A stretch of DNA of 64,000 nucleotides from Rhodococcus oxybenzonivorans (GTDB lineage Bacteria > Actinomycetota > Actinomycetes > Mycobacteriales > Mycobacteriaceae). The DNA lies in the NCBI RefSeq assembly GCF_003130705.1, contig NZ_CP021354.1:2480001-2544000 (forward strand), written 5' to 3'. Below are positions 15,907-24,184 of this stretch, piece after piece. The notes beneath the pieces are model-generated. The model was not told where the DNA came from, searched no databases, and was given only the letters and a program-made list of their open reading frames with translations. The first letter of the stretch is position 1; every line of letters starts with the position of its first letter. The position numbers and the translations under genes are program-made.

Positions 15907-17004
15907 ATGATGATCACCACCGAAGCAGCTGTCCTCACTGCGGTGAACGAACCGCTGCAATTCACCGAGATCCAGGTCGACGACCCGGAGCCCCACGAGG
16001 TCCGCCTCGCCGTCTCGAATGTCGGCCTGTGTCACAGCGACCTGCACTACATGACCGGTACCGTGAGTGCCGACCTGCCTGTGGTCGTCGGGCACGAGGT
16101 GGCGGGCGTCGTCGAGTCGGTCGGCTCCGAGGTCACCTCGTTGCGCCCGGGCGACCGCGTCGTCGGCGCGCTCACGCCGTCGTGCGGGTTGTGCCGCAAC
16201 TGCCAGGTCGGGCATTCGACGCAGTGCCAGCGTGTCGCGCTGATTCGGCAGCGGCCGCGCCCGGCTTTCCAGCTGCCGGGGGGACGCGTCGTCGAACGAC
16301 TCGGTGACGTCGGCGCGTTCTCCCGCCACACCCTGATGCGGGAGAACTCGCTGGTGAAGGTTCCCGACGAGGTGGGACTGCATGTCGGGTGCCTGCTCTC
16401 GTGCTGCGTCATCACCGGTGTCGGCGCCGTGTTCCGCGCCGCCCAGGTCCGCCCCGGCGCCACCGTGGCCGTGATCGGTTGTGGTGGCGTCGGGTCGGCC
16501 ATCATTCAAGGGGCGCGGCTCGCGGGCGCCTCGGCGATCGTTGCCGTGGATCTCGACGAAGCCCGGCTCGCGGCCGCGCGGACCTATGGTGCCACGCACG
16601 TCGTGAACGGGGCGGCCGATGTCCCTGCCGAGATCCGGAACGTGCTCGGCGACGGGGTGGACTACTCGTTCGAGGCCGTCGGCAACGCGCGGACCGCGGC
16701 TACCGCGCTGGCGATTCTGCGGGCCACGGGCACCGCATGCCTCGTAGGTATCGCGCCCGACGGCACCGACCTCACCCTCCCTGCGTCGGACTTCTTCTTC
16801 GGTGAGAAGCGCCTCATCGGTTCCTACATGGGCTCCGGCCAAGCACACGAGGACATCACCCAGTTCGCCCGCTTGTACCTGCAGGGTCGGCTGCTGCTCG
16901 ACGAGATGGTCAGCGACGTCATCCCGTTCCACGAGGTCGACAAGGGCTTCGAAGCGATGAAATCGGGAGAGGTAACCCGCATCGTCGCCGACCTCACCGT
17001 GTGA
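15907..17004 (+). CDS. Zinc-dependent alcohol dehydrogenase (class III / NDMA-dependent-like)
   Basis: A 365-residue medium-chain dehydrogenase. Catalytic zinc ligands are visible in VGLCHSDLH and GHEVAGVVE, the structural zinc loop in CGLCRNCQVGHSTQC, and the NAD(P) Rossmann motif in VIGCGGVGSAIIQGARLAGA. The C-terminal segment ..RLIGSYMGSGQAHEDI is typical of the actinobacterial NDMA-dependent-type branch. It oxidises an alcohol to an aldehyde or ketone, and the next gene is an aldehyde dehydrogenase, so the pair converts a hydroxyl terminus to a carboxylate. Two consecutive ATG codons follow a GGAGA site; the first is taken. Confidence 0.9.
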   Translation: MMITTEAAVLTAVNEPLQFTEIQVDDPEPHEVRLAVSNVGLCHSDLHYMTGTVSADLPVVVGHEVAGVVESVGSEVTSLRPGDRVVGALTPSCGLCRNCQVGHSTQCQRVALIRQRPRPAFQLPGGRVVERLGDVGAFSRHTLMRENSLVKVPDEVGLHVGCLLSCCVITGVGAVFRAAQVRPGATVAVIGCGGVGSAIIQGARLAGASAIVAVDLDEARLAAARTYGATHVVNGAADVPAEIRNVLGDGVDYSFEAVGNARTAATALAILRATGTACLVGIAPDGTDLTLPASDFFFGEKRLIGSYMGSGQAHEDITQFARLYLQGRLLLDEMVSDVIPFHEVDKGFEAMKSGEVTRIVADLTV

Positions 17005-17038
17005 ACCCCGCCCCATACGAGCACCCAAGGAGCCCCAG

Positions 17039-18496
17039 ATGGCGAATCCGCAACTGTCTCAGCCAGTCAACTACATTGCCGACGAGTGGTCCGAGTGCCG
17101 GACGATCCCGGACGCGTGGAATCTCGACCCCAACACCGGCCAACCCGTCCACCGGGCCGTCACCACAACTCCGGACGACGTGGAGCGCGCGCTGCGCCAT
17201 GCCGAACAGTCCTACGGCTTCGAACGCTGGGACGACGCGGCGAGCGAGGAACGTGCGGCGGTCATCGAGCGCGCAGCTGAGATCGTCGAGACCCGGATCG
17301 AGGACATTGCCCGGACCGATGCCCTCACCAGCGGTGTCCCGATCGCGAAGGCCCGGATGGTCGCGGAGTTCCTCCCGCACAGGATCCGCTCGTCCGCGGC
17401 GGAGATACGCGCCATTCCGCGGCGCACGGCGCTGGCGGCCGGCGGCCGCGACGTGCGGCTGTACAAGGTCCCGTGGGGGCCCGCGGCCATCCTCACCCCA
17501 TGGAACGGTCCGAGTTTCATTCCCGCCGCGAAGATGGTGAGTGCGCTGGCCGCCGGGTGCCCTGTCATCCTCAAGCCCTCGGAGCACGCGCCGAGCAGCG
17601 CCCAGATCATCGTCGAGAGCTTCGTCAAAGCCGGACTGCCCGCGGGCGCGCTGCAGCTCGTCCACGGCGCAGGAGACGTGGGCGCGGCGATCACCGGTGA
17701 TCCCCGGGTGAAGGTCGTCTCCTTCACCGGTGGCCCGACCGCGGGCCGGGCGATCGCCCGCGCGGCCGCGGAAGACTTCAAGGTGCTTCAGCTCGAGCTC
17801 GGTGGCAACAATCCGGCCCTCGTCCTGGACGACGCCGACATCGACGTGGCCGCCGACGGGATCCTCGAGGGGATGACCAAACTCAACGGTCAGTGGTGCG
17901 AGGGCCCCGGCAAGGTGCTGGCGCACAGGAGTCTCGTCGAGCCGCTCCTCGACGCGCTGCTCGATCGCATCTCCCGCATCGAGATCGGGCACTCTCTCGA
18001 TGAGACCACGCAAGTGGGCCCCATCTCGAACGCGCCGCATTTCGCCACGCTGCAGAGCCGGATCGAAGGGCTGCGGGCACACGGCGCGACCATTCATCAG
18101 CCCGCACAACTCCCCGCACTCGACGGATTCTTCCTTTCGCCCACCGTCGCTACGGGAGTCGATGCGTCGGTAGCGACCGCCGAGCTGTTCGGGCCGATCG
18201 TCAGCCTGCACGCCGTGGGATCCGACGAAGACGCACTGCGCGTCGCCAACGCCGACCCGTCGGGTCTTGACGCCTACGTGTTCGGCGGCGACCTGGACCG
18301 CGCCATCGAGGTCGGATCCCGGGTGCTGTCGGGCGAGGTGCGCGTGAACGGCGCCAAGGTCGCCGATCTCGCCGACGGTTCGGCACAGAGCTTCTGGGGC
18401 ACGTCCGGAATCGGCGGTCACGCCCCCGGCGAGTCCGTCCGTGTGTTCTGCGGCGACCGAGTTGTCGGGGTCGATTCACCCCACCTTCCGATGTAG
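17039..18496 (+). CDS. Aldehyde dehydrogenase family protein
   Basis: A 485-residue NAD(P)-dependent aldehyde dehydrogenase. It has the substrate/cofactor motif PWNGPSFIPAAKMVSALAAG, KPSEHAP, the general-base Glu in QLELGGNNPALV (about residue 255) and the nucleophile Cys in NGQWCEGPGK (about 288). The residues around the Cys (QWC rather than the usual QRC/QVC) and the loss of the usual Arg a few residues later suggest a specialised substrate. It ends the four-gene CoA ligase/hydratase/ADH/ALDH unit and should act on the ADH product or on an aldehyde released by the amine oxidases. About 110 bases separate it from the next unit. Confidence 0.9.
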   Translation: MANPQLSQPVNYIADEWSECRTIPDAWNLDPNTGQPVHRAVTTTPDDVERALRHAEQSYGFERWDDAASEERAAVIERAAEIVETRIEDIARTDALTSGVPIAKARMVAEFLPHRIRSSAAEIRAIPRRTALAAGGRDVRLYKVPWGPAAILTPWNGPSFIPAAKMVSALAAGCPVILKPSEHAPSSAQIIVESFVKAGLPAGALQLVHGAGDVGAAITGDPRVKVVSFTGGPTAGRAIARAAAEDFKVLQLELGGNNPALVLDDADIDVAADGILEGMTKLNGQWCEGPGKVLAHRSLVEPLLDALLDRISRIEIGHSLDETTQVGPISNAPHFATLQSRIEGLRAHGATIHQPAQLPALDGFFLSPTVATGVDASVATAELFGPIVSLHAVGSDEDALRVANADPSGLDAYVFGGDLDRAIEVGSRVLSGEVRVNGAKVADLADGSAQSFWGTSGIGGHAPGESVRVFCGDRVVGVDSPHLPM

Positions 18497-18523
18497 CGAC
18501 CAGGACTACTTTCGCGTCACCTC

Positions 18524-18584
18524 TTGACTGTGACCGGGACCACTGGTCTACTGAACTGAGTCAATTGATCGAGTCATATGATCA
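18524..18584 (+). promoter_or_regulatory. Promoter and operator-like site e of the BVMO operon
   Basis: TTGACT (18524-18529), a 17-base spacer and TCTACT (18547-18552) form a plausible promoter. The operator-like stretch 18558-18584 (GAGTCAATTGATC then GAGTCATATGATCA) follows directly, so a bound repressor would block initiation or early elongation. The AGTCATATGATCA core is the same 13 bases as in site a. An ATG inside it (18578) could be read as a start but is better explained as part of the operator. Confidence 0.7.
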
Positions 18585-18607
18585 CCAAGACGAAAGCGGC
18601 AAATTCC

Positions 18608-20272
18608 ATGAACTTCCCCTCCACCTCGGATCCCGGGATCGTCGATGTCATCGGCGTCGGCGCCGGCTTCTCCGGCCTCTACCTCTCGCACCGGCTCACG
18701 AGCGCGGGGTGGACCTTCGCGGGATTCGAGGCCGGACCCAGCGTCGGCGGTACCTGGTTCTGGAACACCTACCCCGGCGCCCGCTGTGACGTCGAGAGCA
18801 TCTACTACTCGTACTCGTTCGACGAGGCGCTCCAGCAAGAGTGGACGTGGAGCCAGCGATTCGCGCCGCAGGCCGAAATCCTCAGCTACATCGAGCACGT
18901 CGCCGACCGCTTCGACCTGCGTAAGCACTTCACGTTCAACACCCGAGTGGTCGGCGCAACATGGAACGCGGCCGACCGGCTGTGGGAGGTACAGCTGGAC
19001 AACGGTACGACGCGCCGCAGCCGCTACCTGATCTCGGGCGCCGGCGGCTTGTCCACCCCCAAGGACTTCGACGTGCCGGGCCTCGAGAACTTCACCGGAC
19101 TCCAGGTATCCACCAGCCGGTGGAATATCTCACTCGACGACCTCGCCGGCAAGCGCGTCGCCGTGATCGGCACCGGATCCTCGGGCGTTCAGGCCATCCC
19201 CCTGATCGCGGAGGTGGCCGAGCATCTCACGGTGTTCCAGCGCACCCCGAACTACGTGATGCCCGCACGCAACGCCGACCTCCCCCCGGAGCAGGTCGCC
19301 ACCATCAAGGACGACTACCCGGCGATCCGCGAGGAATGCCGGCACTCACCCGGCGGCATCCCCGACCGCCCCGTCACCGACAACGCCTTCGACGTCTCGG
19401 ACGAGGAGCGTCAGCGGCGCTACGAGGAAGCCTACGAGCGCAGCGGCTTCCAGGGCGTCGGCGCCGAGTTCGCCGACCTGCTCACCGACGCCGAGGCGAA
19501 CCGGACCGCATCGGAATTCATCCACGGCAAGATTCGCGAGATCGTCAAAGACCCGGCCACCGCAGAGCTACTGGTGCCCAAGTACCACCCGCTGGGCGCC
19601 AAACGCAGCGTCTTCGGCACCGACTACTACGAGACCTACAACCGGCCGAACGTGTCGTTGGTATCGCTGCGCGACGAGCCGATCGAGACCATGACCGCGA
19701 ATGCGATCGTCACCTCGAAGGGCGCCTACGAGGCGGATGCGGTGGTCCTTGCCATCGGATTCGACGCCTTCACCGGCCCGCTGTACGGCCTCGGCCTCAC
19801 CGGCGCGTCCGGCCAAAAGCTTCAGGAGACCTGGCAGGACGGCGTCCGCACCTACCTCGGGTTCATGACCACGGACTTCCCCAATTTTTTCATGGTGGCC
19901 GGCCCTCTTAGCCCCGCGCTGGCGAGCAACGTGGTGGTCACGATCGAGCAGGCCGTCGACTGGATCGCCGATCTCATCGAGCACGCCCGCGACTCCGGTG
20001 CAACACTGATCGAGGCCACTCCCGAGGCCCAGAACGACTGGGTGGACATCACCGAGGGGACCGTCGCCCAGACGCTGTACGCCACGACCGACTCCTGGTA
20101 TCGCGGCTCCAACGTCGAGGGCAAGCCCAACACCTTCATGGGCTACGTGGGCGGCGTGGGCAAGTACCGCCGGATGTGCACCGAGATCGCCAAGCGCGGT
20201 TACCCGGGTATCCAGATCGACGGCGAAGCGCAGTCCCGCACCCTGGGCCCGATCCATCAGGAGATCTCATGA
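18608..20272 (+). CDS. Flavin-containing Baeyer-Villiger-type monooxygenase
   Basis: A 554-residue class B flavoprotein monooxygenase of the cyclohexanone-monooxygenase type. The FAD motif GVGAGFSGLY is at about residues 15-24, GGTWFWNTYPGARCDVES at about 50-67, the NADPH motif VIGTGSSGVQ at about 185-194, and WYRGSN plus YVGGVGKYRRMC near the C-terminus. Such enzymes insert oxygen next to a ketone to give an ester or lactone. The fingerprint FxGxxxHxxxW(P/D) reads FTGLQVSTSRWN: the usual His is Ser. An ATG at 18578 would add 10 residues but lies in the operator. Its stop overlaps the next start (ATGA). First gene of a six-gene unit; a decayed paralogue lies at 5695-6192. Confidence 0.92.
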   Translation: MNFPSTSDPGIVDVIGVGAGFSGLYLSHRLTSAGWTFAGFEAGPSVGGTWFWNTYPGARCDVESIYYSYSFDEALQQEWTWSQRFAPQAEILSYIEHVADRFDLRKHFTFNTRVVGATWNAADRLWEVQLDNGTTRRSRYLISGAGGLSTPKDFDVPGLENFTGLQVSTSRWNISLDDLAGKRVAVIGTGSSGVQAIPLIAEVAEHLTVFQRTPNYVMPARNADLPPEQVATIKDDYPAIREECRHSPGGIPDRPVTDNAFDVSDEERQRRYEEAYERSGFQGVGAEFADLLTDAEANRTASEFIHGKIREIVKDPATAELLVPKYHPLGAKRSVFGTDYYETYNRPNVSLVSLRDEPIETMTANAIVTSKGAYEADAVVLAIGFDAFTGPLYGLGLTGASGQKLQETWQDGVRTYLGFMTTDFPNFFMVAGPLSPALASNVVVTIEQAVDWIADLIEHARDSGATLIEATPEAQNDWVDITEGTVAQTLYATTDSWYRGSNVEGKPNTFMGYVGGVGKYRRMCTEIAKRGYPGIQIDGEAQSRTLGPIHQEIS

Positions 20273-20643
20273 GTAAGGCCGTGCACCGGCGCTATGTCGC
20301 CTTCTCCGACGCGCACTATGCCGGAAACCTGGTCGACGGTGCCTTCGCCCTGAAGTTGTTCGGTGACGTCGGTACCAACCTGTCGATCGAGATCGACGGC
20401 CACGAGGGGCTGTTCGCGGGCTACTCGTCCGTCGAGTTCCTCGCCCCGGTCCGCGGCGGCGACATCGTGGAGGCCGAGGCCACGCTGGTGAAGAAGGGCA
20501 ACCGCAGCCGCACAGTCGATTTCGAGCTCCGGGTGATCTGCCGCGGTTCCGACGACACCGGCCGCTCCCAAGTTCTCGAATCGCCGCTGGTCGCGGTCCG
20601 CGCTCGCGGTACCGCAGTCATCCCTGCAGATGGAACGGAGTAA
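20269..20643 (+). CDS. Hotdog-fold protein, 3-aminobutyryl-CoA ammonia-lyase-like
   Basis: A 124-residue single hotdog domain. The pattern SDAHYAGNLVDGAFALKLFGDVGT, then EGLFAGYSSVEFLAPVRGGDIVE and ATLVKKGNRSRTVDFELRV resembles beta-aminoacyl-CoA (3-aminobutyryl-CoA) ammonia-lyases, which eliminate NH3 from a 3-aminoacyl-CoA to give an enoyl-CoA. The ATG overlaps the BVMO stop by four bases, so the two are co-translated. With two CoA ligases and an enoyl-CoA hydratase nearby, removal of an amino group at the CoA-ester stage is a coherent inference; a thioesterase or acyl-CoA dehydratase role cannot be excluded. Confidence 0.7.
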   Translation: MSKAVHRRYVAFSDAHYAGNLVDGAFALKLFGDVGTNLSIEIDGHEGLFAGYSSVEFLAPVRGGDIVEAEATLVKKGNRSRTVDFELRVICRGSDDTGRSQVLESPLVAVRARGTAVIPADGTE

Positions 20644-20648
20644 CGACG

Positions 20649-21947
20649 ATGAAGCTGATCGACGACACCGGTTGGGCCGCGACGCCCGCCACCGCCGAAC
20701 CATCCCTGATCGGTGACATCGACTGCGACGTGGTGATCATCGGCGGCGGCGGGGGCGGCATGTCGGCCGCACTGCGCCTCGTCGAGAAGGGTGTCGACAC
20801 GGTACTCCTCGAGGCGAAGACTCTCGGCTGGGGCGCGACCTCCCGCAACGCCGGATACATCACCAACTCCATCGCCGCCGATCCGGAAATGCTGGGCTTC
20901 CTGCTGAAGCGCGAACGGCTGCGCGACCTCTACCGGTACGCCGAGAACGCGGTGCACTTCGCCGAAGATGCCATCACACACCACGGGATCGACTGCGGCT
21001 ACCAGCAGGAGGGGATCGTAATGGCCGCCGTGTCCAAGGGTCAGCTGCGGCACGCACGCCGCAACGCGAAGGTCATGGCCGCGGCCGGATCGTCGGCCGA
21101 ATTCGTTGAAGGTCGCGCAGCAGGCCTCCCGGACGGCTTCCTCGGCGGAGTGCGTGAGGGCGTCGGCGGCACGCTCAACCCGGGGGAGTTCGTGCTCGGT
21201 CTGCGGGCCGCGACGATCGCGGCCGGCGTGCGTGTCTACGAGCACACCCTCGCCCGCGACGTCACGGACACCGGCGGCGGGGTCACCGTCGAAACACCGG
21301 ACGGAAGAATTCGGGCTCGCAAGGCGCTGCTGACCACAAACGCCAACAGCAACGGCTTGTCCATCGCACCGAAGCACCTCGCCAGCCCGGTGTGGACGTC
21401 CCTGGTGGAGACCGAACCCGTCGCACCCGAGCGACTCGACGAGATCGGCTGGACTAGCCGTGCCCCGATGGTCACGCTGCACATGATCATCGAGAGCTAC
21501 CGCATCACCCCGCGGGGCACGATCGTGTTCGGCACCCGCCGCGTACAGACCGGGCGCAACCCACTGCCCGACCGCACCCCGGCGCGGAACGTCGCAGACG
21601 ATCTCGTCCGCGGATTCCACGACAGATTCCCGGGCCTGCGCGACGTCAAGCCGCAGCAAGCATGGGGTGGCTGGATCGGCATGAGCTCTACCTGGCTCCC
21701 TGCCGCCGGCGAGGCCTCTGACAATGTGCTGTACTCGCTCGCCTGCAACGGCCACGGCTTCGCCCAAGCACAGTACGTGGGCCAGCTGCTCGCGGACCGC
21801 ATCGGCGGCGCGCCGCTGCACGACGACTTGGCGGCAATCTGGCACGGCCGCAAGCGCTTCTGGCCCAGCCTCGTCAGCGGCCCCGCGCTGTACGCGGCCT
21901 GGCTCGCCGACCGCGCCTCCGACCGCCTGGCAGCCCTCACGAACTAA
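20649..21947 (+). CDS. FAD-dependent oxidoreductase (DAO family; gamma-glutamylamine-oxidase-like)
   Basis: A 432-residue D-amino-acid-oxidase-fold flavoprotein. The dinucleotide motif VVIIGGGGGGMSAALRLVEKG lies at about residues 28-48, with LGWGATSRNAGYI after it, and the FAD-closing motif NVLYSLACNGHGFAQAQYVG at about 360-380. The fold and motif order match PuuB-like oxidases of gamma-glutamyl-putrescine and similar secondary amines. A gamma-glutamylamide synthetase and PuuD-like hydrolase in the same island make a PuuA/PuuB/PuuD-like set with the ALDH at 17039. It lies five bases after the hotdog gene. Substrate unproven; a sarcosine- or glycine-oxidase-like role is the alternative. Confidence 0.82.
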   Translation: MKLIDDTGWAATPATAEPSLIGDIDCDVVIIGGGGGGMSAALRLVEKGVDTVLLEAKTLGWGATSRNAGYITNSIAADPEMLGFLLKRERLRDLYRYAENAVHFAEDAITHHGIDCGYQQEGIVMAAVSKGQLRHARRNAKVMAAAGSSAEFVEGRAAGLPDGFLGGVREGVGGTLNPGEFVLGLRAATIAAGVRVYEHTLARDVTDTGGGVTVETPDGRIRARKALLTTNANSNGLSIAPKHLASPVWTSLVETEPVAPERLDEIGWTSRAPMVTLHMIIESYRITPRGTIVFGTRRVQTGRNPLPDRTPARNVADDLVRGFHDRFPGLRDVKPQQAWGGWIGMSSTWLPAAGEASDNVLYSLACNGHGFAQAQYVGQLLADRIGGAPLHDDLAAIWHGRKRFWPSLVSGPALYAAWLADRASDRLAALTN

Positions 21948-21980
21948 CCACCGGCGCAAGCCACCTTCCAAGGAGAAATA

Positions 21981-22676
21981 ATGTCCATCAGAGAACTGCT
22001 CTTCGCGGTCGCGGACATCTGGATGATCGCCGTCGGATTCACCTACGGCATCAGGTTCATCCGGAAGTACAAGAATTACCTGCTCGGCATCGAGTGGATC
22101 ATCGTCGCGACATCGGGTTCGAACTTCCTGATCTACGGTCTCCTGAAGGCTGGTCACGACAGTCCGATGTACGCCTTCGCTTACTTCCTGGACGCCTTTT
22201 CTCGATCGATCGGTATCACCCTCATCTTGGTCCTGGGGCTGATGAAGGTCACCCACCGGTACAAGCCCTCCGCGGCGGTGGACATCGGCGCGTTCGCCCT
22301 TGCAGGTGTGGTGGGCTTTCTCCTCAGCCAGTTCGCGGAGGAGATCGGTCTGCCCGGCAAGATCTTCTACATCGTGGTCAACGTGCTCACCACGATCTTC
22401 CTGATCTACTTCGTCAAGCGGCTGTGGAACATCGGCGAGCGCGGGCACGCCATCTCGGCCGCCGTCGCCACCGCCTGCGGCTTCGTCATCGCTGCGACCT
22501 ACGACTTCGTCCACATCCCGGGCGACGACGCGGAGCACACGATTTTCTACATCTTCGCACTGTCCACGTGGGGCTTGCAGATGTTCACGTACTACCGCGC
22601 CTACCGAGCGTTCGACGCCTACAACAAGCGCGTCGATGCGCGGGCGGTCAGCGGCAGCGCTCCAGCTACGGCCTGA
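21981..22676 (+). CDS. Multi-pass membrane protein of unknown function (about seven spans)
   Basis: A 231-residue, strongly hydrophobic protein with about seven predicted transmembrane segments and few long loops. Segments include DIWMIAVGFTYGIRFI, LGIEWIIVATSGSNFLIYGL, ITLILVLGLMKVTHRYKPS and IFYIVVNVLTTIFLIYFV. Short charged loops (RKYKN, HRYKPS, YKRVDAR) suggest a defined topology. I do not recognise the family. Preceded by AAGGAGAA and placed between the DAO-type oxidase and the amine oxidase in the BVMO operon, it may be a transporter or sensor for the pathway substrate, which is inference only. Confidence 0.75.
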   Translation: MSIRELLFAVADIWMIAVGFTYGIRFIRKYKNYLLGIEWIIVATSGSNFLIYGLLKAGHDSPMYAFAYFLDAFSRSIGITLILVLGLMKVTHRYKPSAAVDIGAFALAGVVGFLLSQFAEEIGLPGKIFYIVVNVLTTIFLIYFVKRLWNIGERGHAISAAVATACGFVIAATYDFVHIPGDDAEHTIFYIFALSTWGLQMFTYYRAYRAFDAYNKRVDARAVSGSAPATA

Positions 22677-22718
22677 GCGGTCGGACATTTCCTCGTGATC
22701 GAGAGTCAGGAACCGAAA

Positions 22719-24101
22719 ATGACAACGCACGACGTGCGTGAAGAGGCCACCGAGGTAGTCGTTGTCGGCGCCGGAATGTCGGGGCTGATGGCGGCTACCA
22801 CGCTGGCGCCGGAGACCGGCGTAGTCGTGCTCGAATCCACCGATCGCACGGGCGGACGAGTCGAGACTGTCCGTCGGGGTGACTACTGGATCAATGTCGG
22901 CACCCAGTTCACCGAGGGCACCGGCACGCTGATCGATGCCCTCGACCGGCACGGCATCGAGATGGGCTCTCTCGCAGGCAAGAGCATCGCGCTGTACTTG
23001 AACGGCGGGGTGGTCGACACCTCGAACCCCGTCGAGCTCATGTTCCGCACGAGGATGACCATGATGGACCGTCTCGGCATGGCCGTCATCGGTGCCCGCA
23101 TCCTTGCGGTTATGCCGTTCCTGGAGTCGGAAAGCCGTATCGCGCATCGGGTTCGCGCGAAACTCGACACCAGGCTGGCGTCGTATCTACTGAAGGGTGT
23201 CCGATCGAAACTGGCCGCCGCCGTCGTCCGGTCGTGGTCGGCACAGTGGATGGGATGCGAGGTGGAGGAGACGGCCGCCACCCAGTTCGTGACTTCCGTC
23301 GGTCTCGCGCTGGCCGACCCGGAGAAGATCCCGAACTTCTCGCTGCCAGTGGGGGGCAACCAGACGTTGACCGACGTGCTGACGGAAGATCTCGGTGACC
23401 GGATCCGGTTGAACTCGGTGGTGCACTCGGTGCGGCAGGACGGTGGCGGCGTGGTCGTCGACTACCACGACGGTGACCGACCGGTGCGGCTGCGGGCAAA
23501 GCGCGCGATCGTGACCGCACCCGCCGACATAGCCGAGCGAATCATCCCGAATCTCCCGCAGCAGCACCGAAACGCTTTCAACGACATCACCTACGGCCGG
23601 TACGTCATAGTCGGATTCTTCACCGACGAAGTCGGTCCGCAACGCTGGGACGACTACTTCGCTGTCTCGACGCCGCAACTGTCGTTCCAGGCGATGTTCA
23701 ACCACGCCGCGGCGATGCGGAACGGCGACGACCGTAAGCCGGGTGGAGCGCTGGCCTGTTTGGCCGGCGGCGCTCACGCCGACGCGTTGTTCGACCTCCC
23801 CGACGAGGAGATCGTGTCGCGATTCGCGAAGGACCTGCTCGCAGTGTTCCCCGAGCTGGAAGGGAAGCTGGGCGAGGGCATTGTGCGACGGCATCGTCGG
23901 GTCGTGCCCTTCTGGGCGCCCGGACGGAGGAACTCGCTTCCCACGTTGCGTGATCCGCTCGGCAGCATCTACCTCGCCGGCGACTACCAGCTCGATCTGC
24001 CCTCGCTCGCCGACGCAGCGACGTCGGGTGAGCGAGCGGCGAAGGACGTGCTGGCGAACCTGAGCAGCGCGGGGATGCAGGGCGTTCCGCAACGTCCTTG
24101 A
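22719..24101 (+). CDS. Flavin-containing amine oxidase / FAD-dependent oxidoreductase
   Basis: A 460-residue protein of the monoamine-oxidase/polyamine-oxidase fold. The N-terminal FAD motif is VVVVGAGMSGLMAATTLAPE (about residues 13-32), followed by ESTDRTGGRVETVRRG (the GG motif, ..drxGGr), and the C-terminal FAD-binding segment is IYLAGDYQLDLPSLADAATSGERAA. Members oxidise C-N bonds and release an aldehyde or ketone plus ammonia, or desaturate ring carbons. A ketone made here would be a natural BVMO substrate. The ATG at 22719 was preferred over an upstream GTG because homology starts there. Confidence 0.85.
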   Translation: MTTHDVREEATEVVVVGAGMSGLMAATTLAPETGVVVLESTDRTGGRVETVRRGDYWINVGTQFTEGTGTLIDALDRHGIEMGSLAGKSIALYLNGGVVDTSNPVELMFRTRMTMMDRLGMAVIGARILAVMPFLESESRIAHRVRAKLDTRLASYLLKGVRSKLAAAVVRSWSAQWMGCEVEETAATQFVTSVGLALADPEKIPNFSLPVGGNQTLTDVLTEDLGDRIRLNSVVHSVRQDGGGVVVDYHDGDRPVRLRAKRAIVTAPADIAERIIPNLPQQHRNAFNDITYGRYVIVGFFTDEVGPQRWDDYFAVSTPQLSFQAMFNHAAAMRNGDDRKPGGALACLAGGAHADALFDLPDEEIVSRFAKDLLAVFPELEGKLGEGIVRRHRRVVPFWAPGRRNSLPTLRDPLGSIYLAGDYQLDLPSLADAATSGERAAKDVLANLSSAGMQGVPQRP

Positions 24102-24184
24102 ATCAGCTCCCGTCCCAGCGCGCCCGGCAACCGGACCGCGATACCAACACCCCACTGCTGCAACATTTCGAGGGAGAGGCCCCA

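Noticed and set aside
18578..18607. ATG at 18578 as the BVMO start
   Set aside because: It lies inside the operator core AGTCATATGATCA, which is also present, without coding role, upstream of the BVMO remnant; homology begins after the ATG at 18608.
20421..23147. Open frame of 908 codons on the minus strand across the DAO-type oxidase and its neighbours
   Set aside because: Composition is rich in R, H, D and G as in shadow frames; the plus-strand genes beneath it have full family motifs.
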